Shown piece by piece: positions 35,724-42,821 of a stretch of 64,000 nucleotides of DNA. Source of the DNA: Streptomyces sp. NBC_00271 (lineage in GTDB: Bacteria; Actinomycetota; Actinomycetes; Streptomycetales; Streptomycetaceae); the NCBI RefSeq assembly GCF_036178845.1, contig NZ_CP108070.1, positions 8,122,001 through 8,186,000 on the forward strand, given 5' to 3'. A program made the position numbers and the translations under genes. Each line of letters starts with the position of its first letter. The stretch's first letter is position 1. Under the pieces are notes generated by a model that saw only the letters and a program-made list of their open reading frames with translations, was not told the origin of the DNA and did no database searches.

Positions 35724-37775
35724 CTACTCCGCCACCGGCAGCCGCGCCCCGTCCCGCAGGAACAGCGGGATGCGGTCCAGCGGGGCGTCGACGGTGACGG
35801 CGGTGCCGCCCTCGTACGTCTCACCGGTCCACGCGTCGGTCCACCGGGCGCCCGCCGGAAGGTACGCCGTACGCACCGTCGCGCCCGCCGTGAGCACCGG
35901 CGCGACCAGGAGGTCGGAGCCGAAGAGGTAGGAGTCGTCGACCGACCAGGCCGCGTGGTCCTCGGGGAACTCGAGGAACAGCGGGCGCATCACCGGCAGC
36001 CCCTCCTCGTGGGCCTCCCGCATGACGTCCAGCACATAGGGCTTCAGACGCTCGCGCAGCCGCAGGTACTTCTCCAGGATCGCGCCGGCCTCCTCGCCGT
36101 ACGACCAGACCTCGTTCGGGCCGCCGGTCATGTCGGGGCCCAGCGGCATACCGGGGTCGCGGAAGCCGTGCAGGCGCATCAGCGGGGAGAGCGCGCCGAA
36201 CTGGAACCAGCGGACCATCACCTCGCGGTACGCCGGGTCGTCGGGGTCGCCGCCGTGGAAGCCGCCGATGTCGGTGTTCCACCAGGGGATGCCGGAGAGC
36301 GCGGTGTTGAGGCCCGCGACGATCTGGCGGCGCAGGGTCGCGAAGTCGGTGCCGATGTCGCCGGACCACAGGGCGGCGCCGTAGCGCTGACTGCCCGCCC
36401 ACGCCGAGCGGTTGAGGGTGACGACCTCGGTCTCGCCCGCCGCGAGCATGCCCTCGTAGAAGGTGCGGGCGTTCTCGCGGGGGTAGAGGTTGCCGACCTC
36501 AAGACCCGGACCCGCGTGATAGCGCAGGTTCTCCTGGAAGCCCGGCTTCAGCTCCGGCTCGCAGGCGTCCAGCCAGAAGGCCGAAATGCCGTACGGATCG
36601 AGGTAGTTGTCCTTCACGCGCGACCACAGGAAGTCACGGGCCTCGGGGTTCGTCGCGTCGTAGAACGCCACCTGGACGGTGGAGGCGACCTCCTTGTCGG
36701 GCCAGTCGGCGTGGGCCATCGGGCCGTACTGGGTTCCGATGAAGTAGCCGCGCTGCTCCATGAGCGGATGGTTCTCGGACAGCGGGGAGACCGATGGCCA
36801 CACGGACACGACCAGCTTGACCCCGAGTTCGGCGAGCTCGCGCTGCATCGCCGCCGGGTCCGGCCACTCCGCCGGGTCGAACTTCCAGTCGCCCAGGTGG
36901 GTCCAGTGGAAGAAGTCGCAGACGATGGCGGACAGGGACAGGCCCCGGCGCTTGTACTCCCGTGCCACGTCGAGGAGTTCGTCCTGCGTGCGGTAGCGCA
37001 GCTTGCACTGCCAGAAGCCGGCCGCCCACTCGGGCAGCATCGGCGTACGGCCGGTGGCGGCGCTGTAGCGGCGCTGGGCGTCGGCCGGGGTGCCCGCGGT
37101 GATCCAGTAGTCGAGCTGGCGGGCCGAGTCGGCGACCCAGCGAGTGCCGTTGCCCGCGAGCTCGACCCGGCCGATCGCGGGGGAGTTCCACAGGAAGGTG
37201 TAGCCGCGGCTGGAGGTGAGCACCGGGACGGTGACCTCGGCGTTGCGCTGGATCAGGTCCAGGACCGCGCCCTTCTGGTCGAACAGCCCGTGCTGGTGCT
37301 GGCCGAGGCCGTACAGCTTCTCGCCCTCGTACGCGGCGAAGCGCTGCTCCAGGCGGTGGTGGCCGTTGCCGATCGGGGTGTACAGGCGCGGGCCGGGCCA
37401 CCAGAAGTGGGCGCGCTCCTCGGCGAGGAGTTCCGTGCCGTCTTCCGTGCGGAGGAAGCGGACCTGCCCCTCGGCGTCGACCTCGACGGTCAGCGCGCCG
37501 ACCGTCAACCGGCCCTCGCCGTCCTGGATCTTGACGGTGCTCTCGGTCACCTGCGGCTCGTCGAGGAGCGCGCCGGGGAGGCCTTCGAGGACCGGGCCGC
37601 CCAGGCGCGCGCGGACCCGGACCGCGTCCGGGCCCCAGGGCTCGATGCGGACGGTCTCCTGACGGCCGCTCCACTCCAGCGCGCCGTCCCGCTCGCGGAA
37701 CGTGCCGACGGTCGGGGAGGACTGCGCGAGGCTGACTGCGCCTGACTGGGTCTGGTTTTCGGCAGGCTGATTCAC
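35724..37775 (-). CDS. GH31 alpha-xylosidase
   Basis: A 683-residue cytoplasmic GH31 enzyme. Catalytic nucleophile Asp403 is in FWLDACEPE and acid/base Asp473 in WSGDIGTDF; the WLDA(C/T)EP form of the nucleophile motif is the one seen in alpha-xylosidases rather than alpha-glucosidases. An N-terminal beta domain (residues ~10-240) and a C-terminal beta domain flank the barrel. It would release alpha-1,6-linked xylose from xyloglucan oligosaccharides once galactose is gone. The start is a GTG (VNQPAENQ) with AGGAGC nine bases before it; the longer frame from 37850 runs through short tandem repeats and has no ribosome binding site. It lies downstream of the LacI gene on the same strand. Confidence 0.88.
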   Translation of the reverse strand: MNQPAENQTQSGAVSLAQSSPTVGTFRERDGALEWSGRQETVRIEPWGPDAVRVRARLGGPVLEGLPGALLDEPQVTESTVKIQDGEGRLTVGALTVEVDAEGQVRFLRTEDGTELLAEERAHFWWPGPRLYTPIGNGHHRLEQRFAAYEGEKLYGLGQHQHGLFDQKGAVLDLIQRNAEVTVPVLTSSRGYTFLWNSPAIGRVELAGNGTRWVADSARQLDYWITAGTPADAQRRYSAATGRTPMLPEWAAGFWQCKLRYRTQDELLDVAREYKRRGLSLSAIVCDFFHWTHLGDWKFDPAEWPDPAAMQRELAELGVKLVVSVWPSVSPLSENHPLMEQRGYFIGTQYGPMAHADWPDKEVASTVQVAFYDATNPEARDFLWSRVKDNYLDPYGISAFWLDACEPELKPGFQENLRYHAGPGLEVGNLYPRENARTFYEGMLAAGETEVVTLNRSAWAGSQRYGAALWSGDIGTDFATLRRQIVAGLNTALSGIPWWNTDIGGFHGGDPDDPAYREVMVRWFQFGALSPLMRLHGFRDPGMPLGPDMTGGPNEVWSYGEEAGAILEKYLRLRERLKPYVLDVMREAHEEGLPVMRPLFLEFPEDHAAWSVDDSYLFGSDLLVAPVLTAGATVRTAYLPAGARWTDAWTGETYEGGTAVTVDAPLDRIPLFLRDGARLPVAE

Positions 37776-37790
37776 GGGGGCGCTCCTGAA

Positions 37791-37912
37791 GGAATGCAGA
37801 CATGAGGAATGCAGACATGCAGACATGGGGGTGCCCGGCGAGGACGGCACGACGCTGGGGCTGGGGCAGTGCGGTGTGATGCGGTGCGGTGTGATGCGGT
37901 GCGGTGCGGTGC
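37791..37912. repeat. Two short tandem-repeat tracts between the LacI and GH31 genes
   Basis: GGAATGCAGACATGA is repeated with 15-bp period at 37791-37805 and 37806-37819, followed by CAGACATG. GCGGTGTGATGCGGT is repeated at 37871-37885 and 37886-37900, followed by two GCGGT units. Neither tract encodes anything credible; they look like replication slippage in the 172-bp spacer. Confidence 0.75.
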
Positions 37913-37947
37913 AGGGTGGGACGGGGAGTGGCGTGGCCGGGCCCCGG

Positions 37948-38961
37948 TCAGGCGGCGGTCGGCGCCGGTCCCGTGCTCGCCCGTACCGTCAACTCGGGTG
38001 CGATGAGCACGACTTCGTCCTTGCCGTGCCCTTCCAACTTGGCGATCAGATGCTCCACGGCGAGTCGGCCCATCTCCTGCGCCGGGATGGCGACCGAGGT
38101 CAGTCGCACCGAGGCCTGTGTCGCGACCTGGTCCGGGCAGATCGCGATCACCGACACGTCCTCGGGGACGGCCCGGCCCTGCTGGCGCAGCAGCGCGAGC
38201 AGCGGTTCGACCGCGGACTCGTTCTGCACGACGAAGCCCGTGGTGCCCGGGCGCTCGTCGAGGATCCGGGCGAGGGTCAGGGCCATCGCGTCGTACCCGC
38301 CCTCGCAGGGGCGGTGCAGCACGCGCAGACCCAACTCCCGCGAACGGGAACGGAGTCCGTCGAGGGTGCGCTCGGCGAAGCCGGTGTGCCGCTCGTAGAC
38401 CGCGGGAGCCTCGCCGATGACAGCGATGTCACGGTGGCCCAGCAGCGCGAGGTGCTCGGCGCACAGTGCGCCCGTCGCGCCGAAGTCGAGATCGACGCAG
38501 GTCAGGCCGGAGGTGTCGGCGGGCAGGCCGATCAGTACGCAGGGCTGGTCCGTCTGGCGCAGCAGCGGGAGTCGTTCGTCGTCGAGCTCCACGTCCATCA
38601 GGATCATCGCGTCGGCGAGCCCGCTGCCGGTGACGCGGCGCACGGCGTCGGGACCCTCCTCGCCGGTGAGCAGGAGCACGTCGTAGCCGTGCGTGCGGGC
38701 GTGGGTCGCCACCGCGATGGCGATCTCCATCATCACGGGTACGTACATGTCGGTACGGAGCGGAACCATCAGCGCGATGATGTTGGACCGGCTGCTCGCC
38801 AGGGCCCGGGCGCCCGCGTTCGGGTGGTATCCGAGCTCCTGGATGCTCCGCTCGACCCGCTGCCGGGTGCCCGCGGAGATGGACCGCTTGCCGCTGAGGA
38901 CATAGCTCACCGTGCTCGCCGAGACTCCGGCGTGCTGGGCGACCTCGGCGAGGGTGACCAT
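37948..38961 (-). CDS. LacI-family transcriptional regulator of the xyloglucan locus
   Basis: A 337-residue repressor. The helix-turn-helix is at residues 2-25 (VTLAEVAQHAGVSASTVSYV), followed by the hinge helix and a periplasmic-binding-protein-like sensor domain (NIIALMVPLRTDMYVPVMMEIAIAV). The ATG at 38961 has GGAGAG about six bases before it; the longer frame to 39462 has no merit. Two copies of the locus palindrome lie directly upstream, so it probably represses itself and, through the copies at 25559 and 25741, the GH3 gene and transporter operon. The inducer is likely an intracellular xyloglucan fragment, but this cannot be read from sequence. Confidence 0.9.
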   Translation of the reverse strand: MVTLAEVAQHAGVSASTVSYVLSGKRSISAGTRQRVERSIQELGYHPNAGARALASSRSNIIALMVPLRTDMYVPVMMEIAIAVATHARTHGYDVLLLTGEEGPDAVRRVTGSGLADAMILMDVELDDERLPLLRQTDQPCVLIGLPADTSGLTCVDLDFGATGALCAEHLALLGHRDIAVIGEAPAVYERHTGFAERTLDGLRSRSRELGLRVLHRPCEGGYDAMALTLARILDERPGTTGFVVQNESAVEPLLALLRQQGRAVPEDVSVIAICPDQVATQASVRLTSVAIPAQEMGRLAVEHLIAKLEGHGKDEVVLIAPELTVRASTGPAPTAA

Positions 38962-38980
38962 CCAGCTCTCCAAGCATTGT

Positions 38981-38994
38981 GTGAAGCGCTTCGA
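38981..38994. promoter_or_regulatory. LacI operator in the regulator's leader
   Basis: GTGAAGCGCTTCGA shares the core GAAGCGCTTC and differs from the perfect palindrome only in the first two bases. It lies 20 bp upstream of the regulator ATG, where bound repressor would block its own transcription. Confidence 0.75.
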
Positions 38995-39067
38995 CAGTGC
39001 GCATTGCGGATAAGGGCGTGTGAGGGTGGCTCGACAGTAGCTCGACGGGTGGTGGGTGTCCATAGGT

Positions 39068-39085
39068 TGTCGAAGCGCTTCGACA
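39068..39085. promoter_or_regulatory. LacI operator between regulator and second GH12 gene
   Basis: TGTCGAAGCGCTTCGACA is a perfect 18-bp palindrome, the longest of the four sites, in the 352-bp divergent gap. It could serve the regulator promoter, the GH12 gene at 39314, or both. Confidence 0.85.
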
Positions 39086-39217
39086 GGATTCTTGCGGTGC
39101 GGGTCGGGAGTCGTTGTCGTGCCGCGCGACGCCATACTCGCGGTGCCGTGCTCGGGCAGGTTTCTCGGGCGTGTTTCCAGTGTCGTGCGCCGGTACGTTT
39201 CCCGCGCCGGACTTCGC

Positions 39218-39257
39218 CACGCGGCGGCAACCTTTTGCACGCGGCGGCAACCTTTTG
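39218..39257. repeat. 20-bp direct repeat in front of the second GH12 gene
   Basis: CACGCGGCGGCAACCTTTTG occurs at 39218-39237 and directly again at 39238-39257, ending about 56 bp before the GH12 ATG. Direct repeats in the promoter zone of a secreted hydrolase suggest a second regulator's tandem site, but I cannot name one. Confidence 0.7.
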
Positions 39258-39313
39258 AGGGCCGGTGGTCACTGAGAAGGCGTACGCAGACCGTTTTCCG
39301 GAAGGACCCCCCG

Positions 39314-40120
39314 ATGCAACACCGCCGACCGCGCCTGTCCAAGAAGGCGAAGACGATGCTCGCTGGAACGGTGGCGCTCGCGGCCGCCGCGGGCGTCACC
39401 GTCGCCCAGGCGGGCGAGGCCGGCAAGAAGTGCGGCGCCTTCGACACCGTCACGATGGGCAAGTACTACGTCAACAACAACCTCTGGGGGCAGGACGACG
39501 GGACAGGCACCCAGTGCGTCTGGGACACCTCGCGCTCCGGCGACACCATCGGCTGGGGCACGAACTACTCCTGGACCAGCAAGGCCGGCAAGGAGAACAG
39601 CGTCAAGTCGTACGCCAGCACCGTGCTCGGCTGGCACTGGGGCTGGAAGACCGACAAGGCGGCCACGGAACTGCCCGTCCGGGTCGGAGACCGCAAGCCG
39701 GTCAGAACCGGCTGGGAGTTCTCGGTCAGCTCCGACCCCGGCACCATGAACGTCGCGTACGACCTGTGGCTGCACGCCAAGAACAACGCGGACTGGCAGG
39801 ACCAGCCCACCGACGAAATCATGGTCTGGCTCAACCGGCAGGGCGGTGCGGGCCCCCTCGGTACCAAGTACGGCAGTGTGAGCCTCGACGGCGCCATGTG
39901 GGACATCTACCAGGGCGACATCGGCTGGAAGGTGTACTCCTTCGTCCGCCGCACCAACACCACCAAGGTCTCACTCGACCTCGACGACTTCACCCAGGCC
40001 CTGGTCCGCCGCAAGCTGCTCGGCAACGACAAGTACCTCTCCGGCATCGAGTCGGGCAGCGAGGTCTTCCGGGGTTCGGGACGGCTGGACACCAAGGCGT
40101 ACTCCGTCGACATCGGCTGA
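39314..40120 (+). CDS. Secreted GH12 endoglucanase/xyloglucanase (second, divergent copy)
   Basis: A 268-residue GH12 enzyme with Sec signal peptide cleaved near AQA (residue 33). Nucleophile Glu168 is in DEIMVWLNRQGGAGPLG and the acid/base is most likely Glu250 in SGSEVFRG. It is about 30 residues longer than the first copy and shares its fold but few loop sequences, so the two are not a recent duplication; they may split the substrate differently. The ATG at 39314 follows GGAAGGA. It is transcribed away from the LacI gene. Confidence 0.88.
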   Translation: MQHRRPRLSKKAKTMLAGTVALAAAAGVTVAQAGEAGKKCGAFDTVTMGKYYVNNNLWGQDDGTGTQCVWDTSRSGDTIGWGTNYSWTSKAGKENSVKSYASTVLGWHWGWKTDKAATELPVRVGDRKPVRTGWEFSVSSDPGTMNVAYDLWLHAKNNADWQDQPTDEIMVWLNRQGGAGPLGTKYGSVSLDGAMWDIYQGDIGWKVYSFVRRTNTTKVSLDLDDFTQALVRRKLLGNDKYLSGIESGSEVFRGSGRLDTKAYSVDIG

Positions 40121-40163
40121 GATCCGTCGGCATCGGCCGGCGTCGGCTCAAACCTATGGGGTA

Positions 40164-40181
40164 CGCGTTCACGCGAACGCG
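40164..40181. other. Short inverted repeat before the acyl-CoA dehydrogenase gene
   Basis: CGCGTTC (40164-40170) and GAACGCG (40175-40181) form a 7-bp dyad about 100 bp upstream of the acyl-CoA dehydrogenase start. It could be an operator for that gene or a weak terminator for GH12. Confidence 0.4.
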
Positions 40182-40284
40182 CGCGAGGACTGGTGGGGTC
40201 ACCCGTATTCGGGTAAATACGATCGAGTAGCACCGATCAGTAACGAAGGTCCCCAAGATCCCTATGCGCGGCGAGGTGAGCCTC

Positions 40285-42216
40285 ATGTCCGCAACACCCC
40301 ACCAGCCCACCGTCACTGAACGTGAGGCACGACAGGTCGCGGAGGCGGCCCGCGAACAGGACTGGCGCAAGCCCAGCTTCGCCAAGGAACTGTTCCTCGG
40401 TCGCTTCCGCCTCGACCTGATCCACCCGCATCCCATGCCCGCCGAGGACGACGTACAGCGCGGCGAGGAGTTCCTCGCCAAGCTGCGCGACTTCTGCGAG
40501 ACGAAGATCGACTCGGCCCGTATCGAGCGCGAGGCACAGATCCCCGACGAGGTCATCGACGGCCTCAAGGACATCGGCGCCCTCGGCATGAAGATCGACA
40601 CCAAGTACGGAGGCCTCGGCCTCACCCAGGTGTACTACAACAAGGCGCTCGCCCTCGTCGGCTCCGCGAGCCCGGCGATCGGCGCCCTGCTGTCGGCGCA
40701 CCAGTCGATCGGCGTACCGCAGCCGCTGAAGCTCTTCGGCACCCAGGAGCAGAAGGACGTCTTCCTGCCGCGCTGTGCCCGCACCGACATCTCGGCCTTC
40801 CTCCTCACCGAGCCGGACGTCGGCTCCGACCCGGCGCGGCTCGCCACGAGCGCCGTCCCGGACGGCGACGACTACGTCCTCGACGGGGTGAAGCTCTGGA
40901 CGACCAACGGAGTCGTCGCCGATCTGCTCGTCGTCATGGCGCGCGTCCCGAAGTCCGAGGGTCACAAGGGCGGCATCACGGCGTTCGTGGTGGAGGCCGG
41001 CTCCGAGGGCATCACCGTCGAGAACCGCAACGCCTTCATGGGGCTGCGCGGCCTGGAGAACGGCGTCACCCGTTTCCACCAGGTCCGGGTCCCCGCGGCG
41101 AACCGGATCGGCCCGGAGGGCGCGGGCCTGAAGATCGCCCTCACCACGCTCAACACCGGCCGTCTCTCGCTGCCCGCCATGTGCGTCGGCGCGGGCAAGT
41201 GGTGTCTGAAGATCGCCCGCGAGTGGTCGGCGGCCCGCGAGCAGTGGGGCAAGCCGGTCGCCCTCCACGAGGCCGTCGGCTCCAAGATCTCCTTCATCGC
41301 GGCCACCACCTTCGCCCTCGAAGCCGTCGTCGACCTGTCCTCCCAGATGGCCGACGAGAACCGCAACGACATCCGCATCGAGGCGGCCCTCGCCAAGCTG
41401 TACGGCTCCGAGATGGGCTGCCTGATGGCCGACGAACTGGTCCAGATCCGCGGTGGCCGCGGCTTCGAGACCGCCGAGTCGCTGGCGGCGCGCGGCGAGC
41501 GGGCGGTGCCCGCCGAGCAGATCCTGCGCGACCTGCGCATCAACCGCATCTTCGAGGGCTCGACGGAGATCATGCACCTGCTGATCGCCCGTGAGGCCGT
41601 GGATGCCCACCTCTCCGTGGCCGGTGACCTCATCGACCCCGACAAGTCCCTCTCGGACAAGGCGAAGGCAGGCGCGAACGCGGGTGTCTTCTACGCCAAG
41701 TGGCTGCCCAAACTGGTCGCGGGCCCGGGGCAGCTCCCGCGCTCGTACGGTGAGTTCAACCGGCACGTGGATCTCTCCCCGCATCTGCGCTACGTCGAGC
41801 GCAGCGCCCGCAAGCTCGCCCGCTCCACCTTCTACGCCATGTCCCGCTGGCAGGGCCGGATGGAGACCAAGCAGGGCTTCCTGGGCCGGATCGTCGACAT
41901 CGGCGCCGAGCTCTTCGCGATGAGCGCGGCCTGTGTGCGCGCCGAACACCTGCGTCTCACCGGGCAGCACGGCCGCCAGGCCTACCAGCTCGCCGACGCC
42001 TTCTGCCGCCAGTCCCGCATCCGCGTCGACGAACTCTTCGGCCGTCTGTGGAGCAACACCGACGACCTCGACCGCAAGGTCGTCAAGGGCGTACTGGCGG
42101 GCACGTACGAATGGCTGGAGCAGGGCGTGATCGACCCGTCCGGTGAGGGCCCCTGGATCGCCGACGCGACGCCCGGCCCGAGCCGGAAGGAAAACGTCCA
42201 CCGCCCCATTCGCTGA
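40285..42216 (+). CDS. Acyl-CoA dehydrogenase
   Basis: A 643-residue flavoenzyme that oxidises acyl-CoA to 2-enoyl-CoA. Family motifs include FLLTEPDVGSDPARLAT (FAD contacts), GVKLWTTNGVVADLLVVMARV, the segment REQWGKPVALHEAVGSKI and RGGRGFETAESLAARGERAVPAEQILRDLRINRIFEGSTEIMH. The C-terminal ~200 residues exceed the classical 380-residue enzyme and fit the long bacterial acyl-CoA dehydrogenases. The ATG at 40285 follows GGTGAG; an ATG seven codons earlier lacks a ribosome binding site. Substrate chain length is unknown. It marks the right edge of the xyloglucan locus. Confidence 0.87.
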   Translation: MSATPHQPTVTEREARQVAEAAREQDWRKPSFAKELFLGRFRLDLIHPHPMPAEDDVQRGEEFLAKLRDFCETKIDSARIEREAQIPDEVIDGLKDIGALGMKIDTKYGGLGLTQVYYNKALALVGSASPAIGALLSAHQSIGVPQPLKLFGTQEQKDVFLPRCARTDISAFLLTEPDVGSDPARLATSAVPDGDDYVLDGVKLWTTNGVVADLLVVMARVPKSEGHKGGITAFVVEAGSEGITVENRNAFMGLRGLENGVTRFHQVRVPAANRIGPEGAGLKIALTTLNTGRLSLPAMCVGAGKWCLKIAREWSAAREQWGKPVALHEAVGSKISFIAATTFALEAVVDLSSQMADENRNDIRIEAALAKLYGSEMGCLMADELVQIRGGRGFETAESLAARGERAVPAEQILRDLRINRIFEGSTEIMHLLIAREAVDAHLSVAGDLIDPDKSLSDKAKAGANAGVFYAKWLPKLVAGPGQLPRSYGEFNRHVDLSPHLRYVERSARKLARSTFYAMSRWQGRMETKQGFLGRIVDIGAELFAMSAACVRAEHLRLTGQHGRQAYQLADAFCRQSRIRVDELFGRLWSNTDDLDRKVVKGVLAGTYEWLEQGVIDPSGEGPWIADATPGPSRKENVHRPIR

Positions 42217-42319
42217 CCTTTTCCCCAGGAATTCACTGCCGTCCCGGTTCGCCATTCCGCCGCTTGCCGCACCGAATATGTGCGTCGACAATGAGGAGAA
42301 TGGCGAACGGGGACGACAG

Positions 42320-42805
42320 ATGCGCCAAGGAATCGGGGAAGAACACGGTCACGGCCTTTCCGCGCAGCTGACGCGCGCCCGCGCCGAGGCCCGGCTTCAG
42401 CTCGACGAACCGGATCTCGTACGGGCCCTGCGGACCGTCCGCAAGGAAGTGCGGCCGCTGGCGCAGAAGCTGCGCGACGTCGCGCCCGAGACCTTCGAGG
42501 CGCACCGCGACGCCCTCGCGGTTCTCCTCAACGACTGCGCGCTCGCCCTGGTCGACACGGAGCCGCGCCCGCCGGTGCCCTCCTTCGACACCGTACGGAT
42601 CCGGCGCATCGACCTCCGTGACGTCGACGGTCTGCTGGACGCCGGACGGCCGGGCGAACGGCCCGTCATCCAGCAACTTTTCAAGAGCGCGCTCGACGTG
42701 GTCGACGATCCCGTCCTGCGTGAAGTGATCAAAGCGAATCAGCAGGGCGTCCACATTCTGCAACGAGCCAATCACTGGATTCGGCTGCTCGCGGACGCCG
42801 TTTAG
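42320..42805 (+). CDS. Small protein of unknown function coupled to the SecA paralogue
   Basis: A 161-residue protein I do not recognise. It begins [30 protein letters not shown] and is rich in predicted helix ([22 protein letters not shown]), ending [21 protein letters not shown]. No signal peptide or membrane segment is seen. The ATG at 42320 follows GGGGACGA; an upstream in-frame ATG at 42278 has no site. It ends 16 bp before the secA-like gene on the same strand, so the two are likely cotranscribed and may work together in export, which is inference only. Confidence 0.65.
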   Translation: MRQGIGEEHGHGLSAQLTRARAEARLQLDEPDLVRALRTVRKEVRPLAQKLRDVAPETFEAHRDALAVLLNDCALALVDTEPRPPVPSFDTVRIRRIDLRDVDGLLDAGRPGERPVIQQLFKSALDVVDDPVLREVIKANQQGVHILQRANHWIRLLADAV

Positions 42806-42821
42806 TTCTGGGGGAATTCCT

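Noticed and set aside
22667..40120. Biosynthetic (natural product) gene cluster
   Set aside because: No synthase, ligase or tailoring enzymes; all genes are carbohydrate hydrolases, transport or regulation.
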